Assembly: GCF_025465275.1 (NCBI RefSeq)
Contig: NZ_JAODNK010000043.1
Location: forward strand, 21,877-85,876
Direction of reading: 5' to 3'
Source: Nocardia sp.
GTDB lineage: Bacteria > Actinomycetota > Actinomycetes > Mycobacteriales > Mycobacteriaceae
DNA length: 64,000 nt
Notes under the pieces: generated by a model
Database searches by the model: none
What the model was told of the DNA's origin: nothing
The model's input: only the letters and a program-made list of their open reading frames with translations
Translations under genes and position numbers: made by a program
Shown: positions 1-9,729 of the stretch, piece by piece
How positions within the stretch are numbered: the stretch's first letter is position 1
Layout: each line of letters begins with the position of its first letter

Positions 1-2355
1 GGCCGCCCCGTCGATGGATTCCTCGTCGGCGCCGCACTGGTCACACTGCTCTCGACCCTCGCCGCGGAACAGCCGGTATTGCTCGTTGTCGGCGATGCGC
101 AACTGGTGGATGCCGCGACAGCCCGGGCCCTGCAGTTCGCGATGCGGCGGCTGGTCACCTCACCGGTGGTGCTGCTGTGCGCCCTGTCCGGCGATCCTTC
201 GCAGACCGGGTGGAATCGGCTGCCCGCATTGCCGGTCGGCGGATTGTCCGATGCCGCCGCCCGCCGGCTGCTCGAACAGCGCTGGGGTGTTGTCGGAGCT
301 TTGCGCGCGGCGCGGGTGCTGCGCGTGGCCGGCGGCAATCCGCTGGCCCTGCGTGAATTACCGGTCCAGGCGGAGGAATTCGCCGGTATCGCGGCCGGAC
401 CGGTGCCGCTGGGGTCGCGACTGGCCGGCGCCTATCACGATCGGATCGCCGCACTGCCCGATCCGGTGCGGATGCTGCTGCGGGTGGTGGCGGCGGAGGA
501 CCGCGGTGTGCTCCGCGTGGTGCTGGCCGCGGCGGCCGCCCTCGGGCATGCCGACGCCCACCTCGCCGCCGCCTATCTCGGCAGCGCTCAGCTCGTGAGT
601 GCCTGGGAGCAGGCGGAATCGGCCGGACTGCTGGTGGTCGGCGACGGCCGTGTCGAGATGCGCAATCGCCTGCTGTGCACGGCTGTGTACGACGCCGCGA
701 CACCGGCGCAGCGCCGATCGGCGCACCGCGCGCTCGCGTCGGTACTGACCGGACCCGACGACATCGATCAGCGTGCCTGGCACCGGGCGGCCGCGACGGA
801 TCTGGCGGACGAAGAGCTGGCGGCGACGCTGACCGAGCGCGCCGAGCACACCCGCGACGGATCGCTGGTGGCCGCCGCCATGCTGCGCCGGGCCGCCGCG
901 ATCACTCCCGATCCCGTCGACGCGGGTGCGCGCATGGCGGCCGCCGCCCGTTTCGCCTGGGCGGGTGGGGATATCGAATCGGCGCGCCGGCTGCTGGATC
1001 GGGCCGTCGAGCGGATCGGCACCGAGCGGGCCGCCATCGCCGGCGGGGGACTGGCCGGACTCCTGGAATTCATTGCGGGCGAACCGGAACGAGCCAATGC
1101 CATGCTGCTGCACGACGCCGCCGTGGTGGATGCCGGGACCGCCGTCGAGCTGCGGGCGCTGGCCGCGCAGGCGCGCTGGGCCGCCGGTCACGATGACGCC
1201 GTGTCGATTCCGATGCATTTCGACACGGCCGCTTTCGCGCCGGGTCCGGCGCTGAGCATCTGTCAGTTGCCGCCCGCGCCACTGGTTCTGCTGTGGGGGT
1301 TGGCGGATCGGGCGCTCGAGCCCTTCACCCGGGCGGCAACGCAGCTGCGGGATGCCGGCGCCCGCCCGGCCGCGGTTTTCATGCTGCCGCAGCTGGCGAT
1401 CGTGCAGTTCGCGAACGGCCGCTTACCGGCCGCGGAGGCGACGCTGGCCGACGCGTTCGAGCTGGCCCGATCCGTCGGGACCGACAATGTGCTTGCGCAT
1501 TGCTGGAACCTGAACGCGAAAATCGCTGCGCTGCGTGGTGATTCCGACGTCGTCGGCGACAGTATCGAGCGCGCGCTGGCGCTGGCCCGCCCGCATCGGG
1601 CGCATGCGCTCATCGCCTCGTCCTATTGGCATCTCGGCTTCGATGCCTTGAGCAACGGTGATCCGGAGACGGCGTATCTGCGGCTGCGCGCCCTGGCTCA
1701 GCCCGGGCACGATGCCCGGCATTCGACCTACGCCCGGCTCGCGGCCCCCGATATGGTCGAGGCGGCCTGCCGGATCGGCCGGGTCGGCGAAGCGGCCGAG
1801 TACTACGAGACCATCCGCGCCTGGGCGCTGCGTTCCCGGGCCGACTGGGCGATGGCCGCCGCCTACACCTGCCGGGCGCTGCTGAGCGAGGACGAGCGGG
1901 CCGACCACTACTTCCGCCGCGCCCTGGCGGTCCGCCGTACCCGGCACGACCTGAATCACGCGCGCACCCGTCTGCTGTACGGCAAGTGGTTGCGTCGCGC
2001 CCGGCGCCGCGGTGACGCCGCCGAGCAATTGCGCACGGCCCTGGAGTCTTTCGAGCGCATGGGGGCCGTCCCGTGGATCAGGAGCGCCCAGCAGGAACTG
2101 GATCTCACCGGCCGCGGTCCTGCGCTCGCACCCGGGACCGGCGCCGGTTCGGTGCTGACGGCGCAGGAATTGCGGGTCGCCCGCCTGGCCGCGCAGGGCC
2201 TGACCAATCGCGAGATCGGCGTCGAACTGTTCGTCAGCCCGCGGACCGTCGGACATCACTTGTCCCGGACCTTCGGCAAGCTCGGCCTCACCGGCAGAGC
2301 CGAACTCGCCGATATCGATTTCGCCAACGGCCTGCGGATCGGCCGGCAGACCTGA
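1..2355 (+). CDS. LuxR-family transcriptional regulator with AAA-type ATPase module (5' end outside window)
   Basis: The reading frame is open from base 1, so the N-terminus, including the Walker A loop, lies upstream. The first visible residues read like the Walker B strand of an AAA_16/MalT-type ATPase (LLVVGDAQLVD). A long alpha-helical, TPR-like Ala/Arg/Leu-rich region follows. The last ~65 residues form a LuxR/GerE helix-turn-helix (LTAQELRVARLAAQGLTNRE, then VSPRTVGHHLSRTFGKL). Family knowledge: these large ATP-dependent regulators (LAL type) activate transcription on binding an inducer. The target is not evident, and the next gene is convergent. Confident in family, not in role. Confidence 0.9.
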   Translation, partial: GRPVDGFLVGAALVTLLSTLAAEQPVLLVVGDAQLVDAATARALQFAMRRLVTSPVVLLCALSGDPSQTGWNRLPALPVGGLSDAAARRLLEQRWGVVGALRAARVLRVAGGNPLALRELPVQAEEFAGIAAGPVPLGSRLAGAYHDRIAALPDPVRMLLRVVAAEDRGVLRVVLAAAAALGHADAHLAAAYLGSAQLVSAWEQAESAGLLVVGDGRVEMRNRLLCTAVYDAATPAQRRSAHRALASVLTGPDDIDQRAWHRAAATDLADEELAATLTERAEHTRDGSLVAAAMLRRAAAITPDPVDAGARMAAAARFAWAGGDIESARRLLDRAVERIGTERAAIAGGGLAGLLEFIAGEPERANAMLLHDAAVVDAGTAVELRALAAQARWAAGHDDAVSIPMHFDTAAFAPGPALSICQLPPAPLVLLWGLADRALEPFTRAATQLRDAGARPAAVFMLPQLAIVQFANGRLPAAEATLADAFELARSVGTDNVLAHCWNLNAKIAALRGDSDVVGDSIERALALARPHRAHALIASSYWHLGFDALSNGDPETAYLRLRALAQPGHDARHSTYARLAAPDMVEAACRIGRVGEAAEYYETIRAWALRSRADWAMAAAYTCRALLSEDERADHYFRRALAVRRTRHDLNHARTRLLYGKWLRRARRRGDAAEQLRTALESFERMGAVPWIRSAQQELDLTGRGPALAPGTGAGSVLTAQELRVARLAAQGLTNREIGVELFVSPRTVGHHLSRTFGKLGLTGRAELADIDFANGLRIGRQT

Positions 2356-2359
2356 ACCG

Positions 2360-2677
2360 TCAGTCCAGGGGCACGGATTCGCCCCAGTAGCGCGGATCCG
2401 AGTTGATGAGGATCATGCCCGCCACACTTCCGGCGCAGCTCCCGCACGCGTCCACTCGAATGAGCTTGTCCACATCGATGTCACCACCGAGCACGGCGCG
2501 CGCCGAGAGCCAGACGGCGCGCAGATACAGGGCGGCCGGCCTGCCGCAGCGGACGCACTCCGGCAAGTCCACGCTGTCGTCGTTGCGGCCGATCCGCACC
2601 TCCGGGGTCACCGGCGCACCCGGCCCCAAATCCTCATCGAGGAGCGGCGAGTACTCGCTCCGCTCATGGTCTTCCAC
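2360..2677 (-). CDS. small Cys-rich (zinc-ribbon-like) conserved protein
   Basis: 105 residues from a GTG start. Two CxxC pairs (CVRCG near residue 41 and CGSC near residue 78) suggest one structural zinc site. The protein is acidic at the N-terminus and has no signal peptide or membrane segment. It converges tail-to-tail with the LuxR gene, only a few bases apart. I do not recognise a named family. The ribosome binding site is weak, so the exact start is uncertain. Confidence 0.6.
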   Translation of the reverse strand: MEDHERSEYSPLLDEDLGPGAPVTPEVRIGRNDDSVDLPECVRCGRPAALYLRAVWLSARAVLGGDIDVDKLIRVDACGSCAGSVAGMILINSDPRYWGESVPLD

Positions 2678-2825
2678 CTCGGCAGGCTAAACCACGCGCG
2701 GGAAACCCCGCACCCCCTACGGGAGGGTGACTGCGAGTGGGTACGGCGGAGTGATGCCTGCCGCGCCCGGAGTGCACAGGATGAGGTGATTGCCTGACGG
2801 CGGATTCGGCTGGGGGAGTTGGCAG

Positions 2826-4262
2826 ATGAGACGACACATACTGCTCGTGGCGGGCGCGGTGCTGCTGTCGGCAGTGCTCTGGCATTTCGGCACCGGATTG
2901 CGCCCGCTGCCAGGCTTGGCTTTCCTGGCCCCGCTGCCGGTACTGCTGCTCGCACCACGGGTCTCGGCCTGGACGGCATTCCTCGCCGGACTGCTCTCCT
3001 GGTTCGGTGGTGAAGTGCAGCTGTGGTCCTACTTCACGGACACCGTCGAACAACCGATCCCGTTCACCGTGGCAGTGCTTGGCGGATCGGCTCTCGTGTT
3101 CGGCGCATTGGTCGTGGTGATGCGGGGGCTGCTGCACCGGGGCCATCCCGGGTGGGCAGCGCTCGCACTGCCCACGGGGTGGGTCACCCTGGAATTCCTA
3201 CTGTCACTGGCCGGTTCGACCGGCGCGTGGTGGAGTCTCGCCTACACCCAGGCTGGTGTACTGCCCCTCGTCCAGTCGGTCTCCCTCACCGGCGTCTGGG
3301 GAATTACGTTCCTGATTCTGCTGGTGCCGTCCGCAGTCACGGCGGTGGTGAATGCGACTGGTCCCCAGCGCATTCGGATTGCCGCCACCTCCTCTGCCGC
3401 GCTGCTCGCCGTAGCAGCTTTCGGCGCATGGCGATTGATGGTCCCGGCGGAAGGCGATTCGGTCCGCGTCGGCCTGCTCGCGATTTCCCAACCGCCCGAT
3501 TATGTTCCGGTGGACTCCACCGACGGCCGCGATATGGTGGCGCGCGCGATCACCGAAATCAATTCGCTGGCCGACCGGGGTGCGCAGGCCGTAGTGCTCC
3601 CCGAAAAAGCCTGGAGTGCAGACGATTCCACACTCCATCTGCTCTCCGATCCGCTGTCGGAGGTGGCGGCCCGCCGCAATATCCACGTGGTGGCGGGGCT
3701 GGTCCTCACCCGGGACGGCAGCAGCATCAATGCCGCCATCGATTACCCCTCCCGCATCGTCTACGCCAAGCACTACCTCGTCCCCGGCCTCGAGGACGAC
3801 CTGACCCCCGGCACCGGCTGGGCCATGGTTCCCGGTCGGCCCTGGTCTCTCGCAGTCTGTTTCGACCTGGATCGCCCCGCCCTGGTGCGGCAGAACCGCC
3901 ACCTCGGCGCGACACTCCTGCTCGTGCCCGCCCTGGATTTCACCGACGACTACTGGTTGCACAGCCGCATGGCGGTCCTGCGCGGCATCGAATCCGGCAT
4001 GGCCATAGCCCGCGCCCCGCAATTGGGCGAACTGGTGGCCAGCGACTCCCGGGGCCACATATCGGCCTCCGTCAGAACGGATATCACCGTCACCCGATCC
4101 GTGCTGGCCGATCTTCCCCTCCCCACGGACCGCACCCTCTACGCCCGCTTCGGCGACTGGTTCGCCTGGCTGTCGGTGGCCCTGTTCGCCGCCGCTCTGC
4201 TCAGACTCTGGTCAGTTCGAACAGGCGGAACTTCCGGTCCCCGGCCAAGCGCTGCTCCATGA
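2826..4262 (+). CDS. Lnt-like apolipoprotein N-acyltransferase / membrane nitrilase-superfamily protein
   Basis: 478 residues from ATG 2826, preceded by GGGGGAG seven bases upstream. About six hydrophobic helices fill the first ~210 residues, followed by a carbon-nitrogen hydrolase domain and one C-terminal membrane helix, the architecture of apolipoprotein N-acyltransferase. The catalytic triad is visible: Glu at about 260 (VVLPEKAW), Lys at about 315 (AKHYLVPG) and Cys at about 345 (LAVCFDLD). Lnt adds the third acyl chain to lipoproteins at the outer face of the membrane. Sequence similarity to classical Lnt looks low, and actinomycetes often carry several paralogues, so the substrate is uncertain. 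The last 62 bases overlap the convergent next gene. Confidence 0.8.
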   Translation: MRRHILLVAGAVLLSAVLWHFGTGLRPLPGLAFLAPLPVLLLAPRVSAWTAFLAGLLSWFGGEVQLWSYFTDTVEQPIPFTVAVLGGSALVFGALVVVMRGLLHRGHPGWAALALPTGWVTLEFLLSLAGSTGAWWSLAYTQAGVLPLVQSVSLTGVWGITFLILLVPSAVTAVVNATGPQRIRIAATSSAALLAVAAFGAWRLMVPAEGDSVRVGLLAISQPPDYVPVDSTDGRDMVARAITEINSLADRGAQAVVLPEKAWSADDSTLHLLSDPLSEVAARRNIHVVAGLVLTRDGSSINAAIDYPSRIVYAKHYLVPGLEDDLTPGTGWAMVPGRPWSLAVCFDLDRPALVRQNRHLGATLLLVPALDFTDDYWLHSRMAVLRGIESGMAIARAPQLGELVASDSRGHISASVRTDITVTRSVLADLPLPTDRTLYARFGDWFAWLSVALFAAALLRLWSVRTGGTSGPRPSAAP

Positions 4263-4725
4263 CGTAGCCGCGCCAGAACGTGGTTGCGTGCTGCCAGGCG
4301 TTGCAGCGGTCGGCACCGGTGAGCCAGCGGACCTCGACGGTGAATCGCTCACCGTCGACGTGCAATTCGGCCTGCTCGGCGGCTTTCAGATTGGCCGACC
4401 AGGCGGGGTGTTCGGGACGTCCCCAATTGGAACCGATGAGCAGGAACACTTTCCGGTTGTCCGGGTCGGGCACGTAGAGCAGGGATACCGTGCGCGGCAG
4501 TCCGGTGCGGCGGCCGCGGACGGTCAGTTCGAGGGAGGGCAGCCCGGCCAGATCGAGCACGCCCTTGCGCCCCCGGGTGACCCGCCTGATGGTCCGGTCG
4601 AGCGCGAGGATCGCCGGTGACATGCGCATGACGATCGGGCGTGCAGCAATGGCCCGTCCGAGCGCGGGCAGCGGATTCCAGCGTGCCCCGTCGCCGGGCC
4701 GGCGCTGCCGTCGATGCTGTCGCAT
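4201..4725 (-). CDS. nitroreductase-family deazaflavin (F420)-dependent oxidoreductase, Ddn-like
   Basis: 174 residues from ATG 4725, five bases after the stop of the upstream YbaB gene. The core (LELTVRGRRTGLPRTVSLLY, then FLLIGSNWGRPEHPAWSANL) is typical of the DUF385/Ddn split-barrel family, which uses reduced F420 to reduce quinones or nitro compounds. A TTG at 4770 would extend the protein, but it overlaps the upstream gene and lacks support. It lies downstream of the YbaB gene on the same strand. Natural substrate unknown. Confidence 0.85.
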   Translation of the reverse strand: MRQHRRQRRPGDGARWNPLPALGRAIAARPIVMRMSPAILALDRTIRRVTRGRKGVLDLAGLPSLELTVRGRRTGLPRTVSLLYVPDPDNRKVFLLIGSNWGRPEHPAWSANLKAAEQAELHVDGERFTVEVRWLTGADRCNAWQHATTFWRGYVMEQRLAGDRKFRLFELTRV

Positions 4726-4730
4726 GGCGT

Positions 4731-5192
4731 CTACCAGGCCCGCTGCGGGAGATCCCAGTCGTCCCGCCAATCGCTGGGGCCGACCGTGCCCGGTGGCAAC
4801 GGCTCGTCATAGGGATCGACCGCACAGGGCCGTTGTGTGCGTGGAGGTTTCGACTGTGCGGCCCGCAGTCCCGCCGCCGCGGTCTGGTGCAGCAGCGAAG
4901 CGGCATAGGGATGGTCGGTGAAGGTGCGCCGCATCTCGGCGGCGCTCTCGCGCGCCTGGGCGCACGCGGCCTGCTGCGCCTCGATCACCAGGTGCGCGAG
5001 GTCCCGCACCGCCGTCCCCTGCAGCGAATCGGCGATGGACAGCCCGGTGAGCGTCCCGTCGGCATCGACCTCGGCACGCACCTGCCCCTGCGCCGCCGCA
5101 CCCTGCCCGCGGATCCGGGTCACCTGCTGCCCGATATGCGCGGCGTGCAGCATCAGTTCGGTCAGTGCGGTATCGGCATTGCTCGAGATCAT
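4731..5192 (-). CDS. YbaB/EbfC-like DNA-binding family protein
   Basis: 153 residues from ATG 5192, chosen because AGGGAG sits just upstream and homology begins here; an open extension to 5387 is low-complexity. The N-terminal ~90 residues (GQVRAEVDADGTLTGLSIAD) match the YbaB fold, small dimeric nucleoid-associated proteins. The ~60-residue Pro/Asp-rich C-terminal tail ending in DWDLPQRAW is variable. Nocardia genomes carry many such YbaB paralogues, often near secretion genes, which are not present here. Confidence 0.75.
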   Translation of the reverse strand: MISSNADTALTELMLHAAHIGQQVTRIRGQGAAAQGQVRAEVDADGTLTGLSIADSLQGTAVRDLAHLVIEAQQAACAQARESAAEMRRTFTDHPYAASLLHQTAAAGLRAAQSKPPRTQRPCAVDPYDEPLPPGTVGPSDWRDDWDLPQRAW

Positions 5193-5269
5193 GGAACTCC
5201 CTAGGGGTTGGGGAATTTCAGTGGGCTGCGAGAGGTGGGGGCTGCGAGAGGTGTGGGCTGCGGCCGAAC

Positions 5270-6319
5270 TCAGATGGTGGTGGTCTGGCCGCCTTTGAAC
5301 CAGGGGTCGTTGGTATTGAGGGCATTGAGGAGTAGCCGGATGGCCGCTACCCGTGCCTGTTTGCCCGGCAGGCTGTCGAGGGCGCATTCGGGGTCGGCGG
5401 GCGGGCCGAGGTGGGTGCAGCCGCGCGGGCAGTCCTCGATGGCGTCGGCGAGATCGGAGAACGCGCCGATGACATCGTCGGGCGTGATGTGCGCCAGGCC
5501 GAAGGAGCGAACGCCGGGGGTGTCCACCACCCAGCCGCCCTCCACCAGGGGCAGGGCGACGGATTGGGTGGAGGTGTGCCGGCCCTTGCCCACTCCGGAT
5601 ACCACGCCGACGGCTCGATCCGCGTCGGGGACAAGGCGATTCACCAGCGTCGACTTGCCCACGCCGGAGTGCCCGATGAGCGCGGTGAGGCGGCCGTTCA
5701 ACAGTTCCAGCACCGGTTCGAGCGGATCGTCGACCCCGCCGTAGACGATGGTGAGGTCCAAATCCTCGAAGGTGGCGGCGAATTCGGATTCTGCGGCGAG
5801 ATCATGTTTGGTCAGGCACAGAATGGGTTGCAGCCCACCGACATACGCCGCGACCATGGCGCGCTCCACGAATCCGGTGCGGGGCGGGGGATCGGCCAGG
5901 GCGACCACGATGAACAGCTGCCCGGCATTGGCGACGACGATCCGTTCGAACGGATCGGTGTCATCGGCGGTGCGGCGCAGAACCGTTCGCCGTTCCGCGA
6001 CCCGGACGATGCGCGCCAGGCTGTCCGGCTTACCGGAGATATCGCCGACCAGGTCCACCTGATCGCCGACCACTATGGGAGTGCGGCCCAATTCGCGGGC
6101 GCGCATGGCGACGATCCGGTGTTCCGGATCGTCGTCGAGCACACAACCCCACCGGCCACGGTCGACCGCGACGACCATGGCCGCTTCCGCATCCAGATGC
6201 TGCGGACGGGTTTTGGTGCGGGGACGCGAGGCCTTGCCCGGACGGATCCGGACGTCGGACTCGTCGTACTCGCGGCGCTTCAGTTCCCTGCCTCCGATTC
6301 GCTGAGCATGTTTTCCCAC
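5270..6319 (-). CDS. rsgA: ribosome small-subunit-dependent GTPase A
   Basis: Circularly permuted GTPase that helps mature the 30S subunit. Order of motifs: OB-fold N-terminus ([13 protein letters not shown]), G4 (LTKHD), G1 P-loop (GHSGVGKST), G3 (DTPGVRSFG), then a zinc knuckle with three Cys and a His ([12 protein letters not shown]). Homology begins at [11 protein letters not shown], whose first codon is CTG at 6283. The nearest canonical start is GTG 6319, which overlaps aroA by 40 bases and has only a weak ribosome site. aroA and rsgA form one operon. Confidence 0.93.
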   Translation of the reverse strand: MGKHAQRIGGRELKRREYDESDVRIRPGKASRPRTKTRPQHLDAEAAMVVAVDRGRWGCVLDDDPEHRIVAMRARELGRTPIVVGDQVDLVGDISGKPDSLARIVRVAERRTVLRRTADDTDPFERIVVANAGQLFIVVALADPPPRTGFVERAMVAAYVGGLQPILCLTKHDLAAESEFAATFEDLDLTIVYGGVDDPLEPVLELLNGRLTALIGHSGVGKSTLVNRLVPDADRAVGVVSGVGKGRHTSTQSVALPLVEGGWVVDTPGVRSFGLAHITPDDVIGAFSDLADAIEDCPRGCTHLGPPADPECALDSLPGKQARVAAIRLLLNALNTNDPWFKGGQTTTI

Positions 6320-7563
6320 AGCCCAACGAAATTCGGGAGCGTCTTGGCGGTGGTGCCGATGTCCTCGATCTCGATGCCCGGCACCACGAGACCGATAATC
6401 GCTCCGGCAGTGGCCATTCGGTGATCGGCGTAGGAGTGCCACTGCCCGCCGGACAGCGGCGCCGGGGTGATGATCAGCCCGTCCTCGGTCTCGGTGACAT
6501 TGCCGCCGAGCCGGTTGATCTCGGCGGCAAGGGCCGCGAGCCGATCGGTTTCGTGGCCGCGCAGGTGCGCGATACCGCGCAGGCGGGACGGCGAATCGGC
6601 AAGGGCCGCAAGGGCTGCGACGGTCGGGGTCAGCTCACCCACGTCGTGCAGATCGATATCGATGCCGGCGAGGCGCTGCGGCCCGTGTACCGTGAGCACA
6701 TTCTCGAAGCTGCGACATTCCGCGCCCATGCGCACCAGGATTTCGCGGATCACATCGCCGGGCTGCGTGGTGTAGCGCGGCCAGTGCGGAATGGTCACCG
6801 TGCCGCCGGTGACGGCCGCCGCCGCCAGGAACGGGGTGGCATTGGAGAGATCCGGCTCCACTTCCCAGTCCACGGCGCGGATCGGCCCGGGCGCTACCGT
6901 CCAGGTCTGCGCCTTGCGCGGATCGGTGGGAGCTTCCACCTGCACATCGGCCTGGCGCAGCATCTGCACCGTCATCTCGATGTGCGGCATCGAAGGCAGC
7001 CGCGCGCCATCGTGATTCACGGTGACGCCCTGTTCGAACCGCGCCGCCGACAGCAGCAGTCCGGACACGAATTGCGAGGATCCGGAAGCGTCGATGGTGA
7101 CCGGCCCACCGCGCAGCGCACCCGTTCCGTGCACCACGAAAGGCAGTGTGGCGCCGTCGATATCGACGCCGAGGCTGCGCAGCGCGTCCAGGATGGTGTC
7201 CAGCGGCCGTACCCGCGCCTGCTCGTCGCCGTCGAAGGCGACATCACCGGTGGCCAGGGCGGCCACCGAGGGCAGGAATCGCATGATGGTGCCCGCGAGC
7301 CCGCAGTCCACGACCGCACTGGTGAATTCCGCGGGCGGGGTGACGGTGAGCGTATCGGCGTCACCCTCGATTCCCACGCCCATGGCCCGCAGCGCATCGA
7401 TCATGAGGTTGGTGTCGCGGCTGCGCAGCGCACCGGTGAGGGTGGACCGCCGATCCGCCAGTGCGGCGAGGATCAGCGCCCGGTTGGTAATGGATTTGGA
7501 CCCGGGCAGGGTCACGGTCGCGTGCACGGGAGTTCGGACATGGGGCGCGGGCCAGAAAGTCAC
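6280..7563 (-). CDS. aroA: 3-phosphoshikimate 1-carboxyvinyltransferase (EPSP synthase)
   Basis: 427 residues, full length for the family. It joins phosphoenolpyruvate to shikimate-3-phosphate in the shikimate pathway. Visible motifs: the N-terminal [18 protein letters not shown] substrate loop, [10 protein letters not shown], and [12 protein letters not shown] near the C-terminus. It is the first gene of an aroA-rsgA pair with overlapping ends. In mycobacteria the same two genes are neighbours. Confidence 0.97.
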   Translation of the reverse strand: MTFWPAPHVRTPVHATVTLPGSKSITNRALILAALADRRSTLTGALRSRDTNLMIDALRAMGVGIEGDADTLTVTPPAEFTSAVVDCGLAGTIMRFLPSVAALATGDVAFDGDEQARVRPLDTILDALRSLGVDIDGATLPFVVHGTGALRGGPVTIDASGSSQFVSGLLLSAARFEQGVTVNHDGARLPSMPHIEMTVQMLRQADVQVEAPTDPRKAQTWTVAPGPIRAVDWEVEPDLSNATPFLAAAAVTGGTVTIPHWPRYTTQPGDVIREILVRMGAECRSFENVLTVHGPQRLAGIDIDLHDVGELTPTVAALAALADSPSRLRGIAHLRGHETDRLAALAAEINRLGGNVTETEDGLIITPAPLSGGQWHSYADHRMATAGAIIGLVVPGIEIEDIGTTAKTLPNFVGLWENMLSESEAGN

Positions 7564-7691
7564 AGGTCCATCTTCCCAAACGATCGACGCCCTGCGGGGC
7601 TCCCCGCCCCTTTCGTCCGGTGCGGGACCTGGAAAACCGCGGTTTTCCCACCGTATCGGCTGTCCTGGACCCTGGAATGCCCGTCAGACTA

Positions 7692-7722
7692 GCCATATAC
7701 GTATATGAGTACGTATACTGGC
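7692..7722. promoter_or_regulatory. inverted repeat overlapping a likely leaderless promoter
   Basis: Arms gccatatacgta (7692-7703) and tacgtatactggc (7710-7722) form an inverted repeat with one bulged base around TATGAG. TATACT at 7714-7719 matches the actinobacterial -10 (TANNNT) and sits six bases before GTG 7726, which would make a leaderless transcript. The palindrome could be a repressor operator covering the -10. Confidence 0.5.
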
Positions 7723-7725
7723 CGA

Positions 7726-8025
7726 GTGATCGATCCCATCAGCCTCACCCTCGGCGCCGCACTGGTCGGCGGTGGCTGGGTGCTCGGCCGCTTCGGTTCC
7801 CGCCGGAACAAGCAGCCCAAGCAGCTCGCACAAGCCACCGCGTTGTGCGGCTGCGGCCACGATCTCGCCGTGCACGATCGGGAGGGCAGTCGCTGTCACG
7901 GCGAAACCTTCCGCAAGAACGGCCACGGCCTCAAGGAGTGGGCGAGCTGCAACTGCCGGCGCTACACCGGCCCGACCCCGATCGAAGATTTCTTCGTCCC
8001 CCCGGCCCTGCCGCCGACCCCCTGA
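7726..8025 (+). CDS. small membrane-anchored Cys-rich protein, function unknown
   Basis: 99 residues from GTG 7726 (ATG 7705, seven codons upstream, lies inside the inverted repeat). A hydrophobic helix (ISLTLGAALVGGGWVLGRF) is followed by a basic stretch and a Cys/His-rich part (LCGCGHDLAVHDREGSRC, then CNCRRY) that could bind a metal; the C-terminus is Pro-rich. I do not recognise a named family. The start choice rests on the promoter reading described at 7692-7722. Confidence 0.7.
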   Translation: MIDPISLTLGAALVGGGWVLGRFGSRRNKQPKQLAQATALCGCGHDLAVHDREGSRCHGETFRKNGHGLKEWASCNCRRYTGPTPIEDFFVPPALPPTP

Positions 8026-8033
8026 AATGCCGA

Positions 8034-8062
8034 ACGCCGGTCCCCTGCAAGGGAACCGGCGT
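8034..8062. terminator. bidirectional hairpin terminator
   Basis: Stem acgccggt(t)ccc/gggaaccggcgt with a short CTGCAA loop between two convergent genes (ends at 8025 and 8075). Confidence 0.65.
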
Positions 8063-8074
8063 CCTAGGCGCTGT

Positions 8075-9583
8075 TTACTTGTTGCGCCCGTGCAGGAACG
8101 GCACGATCTTGCGCAGCAGCTTCATGGTGCTGTCGGTCCGCGAGTACGACAGCAGCGCCATACCCGGAATCGTGAAGCGCTGCACCGCGATCGAATGCGG
8201 CCGCGAGAATTCCAGCAGCCCCGGTGCACCGTGGATGCGCCCGATACCGGAATCGCCGACGCCGCCGAACGGCAGTCCGGAGATGGCGGCGTAGCTGAGC
8301 ACCGAATTCACCGAGGTGCAGCCGACATTCAGGCGGCGCGCGATCTCCAGCCCGTGCTTGGCCGAGTACACCGCCGAGCCCAGTCCGTACTTGCTCTTAT
8401 TGGTCAGCTCGACCGCTTCGTCGATGCCGTTGACGGTGCGAATGGTGACGGTCGGCCCGAAGGTCTCCTCGCACACCGCATCCGAGGATTCGTCGGTATC
8501 GACCAGGATGACCGGCTCGATGAACGGACCCTTGATGGATTCGGGCCCGCCGAGCACGGCGGTGCCACCGTTCTTCAGCGCGTCCTCGATATGCCGCCGC
8601 ACGATATCGATCTGGCTGGGCATGGTCATCGGCCCGTAGGAGGCCTTGTCGTCCGAGCCCGGCTTGATATCGGTGAGAATTCGCTTGACCTCGGCAATGA
8701 ACGGCTCAGCGATCGACTTGTCGACGTAGACCCGCTCGACGCCCGCGCAGGTCTGCCCGGAGTTGGAGGTGGCGCCCCACGCGACCGCGTCCGCCGCGGC
8801 CTTGATATCGGCGTCTGCGGCCACGATCACCGCATCCTTGCCGCCGCACTCCAGCAGTACCGGGGTGAGCGAGTCGGCCGCGGAGGCCATGATCTTCTTA
8901 CCGGTCGCGGTCGATCCGGTGAACGCCAGCTTGTTCACGCCCGCGCGCACCAGCGCGGCACCGGTGGCGCCGAAGCCGTTGATGGCGACGAAGACACCGT
9001 CCGGCAGGTCCGGATTCGCCTCGGCGAAGGCGGCGGCGACGAAATTGCCGATGCCCGTGGAGAATTCGCTCGGCTTGAACACGACCGTATTACCGGCGGC
9101 GAGCGCATAGGCAATGGACCCGTTGGGGGTGTAGATCGGGTAGTTCCACGGCCCGATGATGCCGACCACGCCCAGCGGACGCTGCTCCACATGCGCGGAG
9201 AAGTTCGACATCAGCGCACCCGGCGAGACCTTCTTCGGCTTGAGCACCTTCTCGGCATTGGAGGCCGCCCACTTGATGTGCTCGAGCACCAGCATGAGCT
9301 CGAGGTAGGCGTCGTCGAGCGGCTTGCCGTTCTCGGCGTGGATGAGCGCGCACAGCTCGTCGGATTTCGCGACCAGCTTGCTGTTCCAGCGCAGCAGATG
9401 CCGCTTGCGCTCGGCGTAGCTCAGCGCGCCCCAGGTGGCGGCGGCGGTGCGGGCCTTGGCGACGGCGGCGTGCACTGCGGCCTCGTCATCGATCTTGTAA
9501 GTGGCGAGAACCGCGCCGGTGGCGGGGTTGACGGAGGTCAGCACGGCGTCCTGATCGATCGGGGCGGTGTCGGTAGCAGGCAT
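8075..9583 (-). CDS. aldehyde dehydrogenase, probably succinate-semialdehyde dehydrogenase type
   Basis: 502 residues from ATG 9583. All ALDH marks are present: GPWNYPIYTPNGSIAYALAA, the nucleotide loop FTGSTATGKKI, catalytic Glu in LLECGGKDA and catalytic Cys in SNSGQTCAGVERVY. It oxidises an aldehyde to the acid with NAD(P)+. The match to succinate-semialdehyde dehydrogenase (GabD2-like) is by general resemblance only; the C-terminal hydrophobic/basic tail (MALLSYSRTDSTMKLLRKIV) is seen in that group. Divergent from yedK. Confidence 0.88.
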   Translation of the reverse strand: MPATDTAPIDQDAVLTSVNPATGAVLATYKIDDEAAVHAAVAKARTAAATWGALSYAERKRHLLRWNSKLVAKSDELCALIHAENGKPLDDAYLELMLVLEHIKWAASNAEKVLKPKKVSPGALMSNFSAHVEQRPLGVVGIIGPWNYPIYTPNGSIAYALAAGNTVVFKPSEFSTGIGNFVAAAFAEANPDLPDGVFVAINGFGATGAALVRAGVNKLAFTGSTATGKKIMASAADSLTPVLLECGGKDAVIVAADADIKAAADAVAWGATSNSGQTCAGVERVYVDKSIAEPFIAEVKRILTDIKPGSDDKASYGPMTMPSQIDIVRRHIEDALKNGGTAVLGGPESIKGPFIEPVILVDTDESSDAVCEETFGPTVTIRTVNGIDEAVELTNKSKYGLGSAVYSAKHGLEIARRLNVGCTSVNSVLSYAAISGLPFGGVGDSGIGRIHGAPGLLEFSRPHSIAVQRFTIPGMALLSYSRTDSTMKLLRKIVPFLHGRNK

Positions 9584-9620
9584 GATTGGCAGCGGTCCCT
9601 TTACGAGAGTGTGATGCGAC

Positions 9621-9637
9621 GAACGTCTCATACGTTC
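9621..9637. promoter_or_regulatory. inverted repeat between divergent genes
   Basis: GAACG - TCTCATA - CGTTC lies in the 146-bp gap between the aldehyde dehydrogenase and YedK genes. It resembles an operator. The spacing (GAAC n9 GTTC) does not fit the actinobacterial LexA box (GAAC n4 GTTC). Confidence 0.3.
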
Positions 9638-9729
9638 CAAGTGAAGTCAATTGCCCTCACTTTACCCGCGAGTGCTTCAAGGTGTGGGAAGTCTCGAATC
9701 TGTCGGTGTCCGGTGGCAGCATGGTGACC

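Noticed and set aside
9621..9637. LexA/SOS box upstream of yedK
   Set aside because: GAAC and GTTC are nine bases apart instead of four; kept only as a generic inverted repeat.
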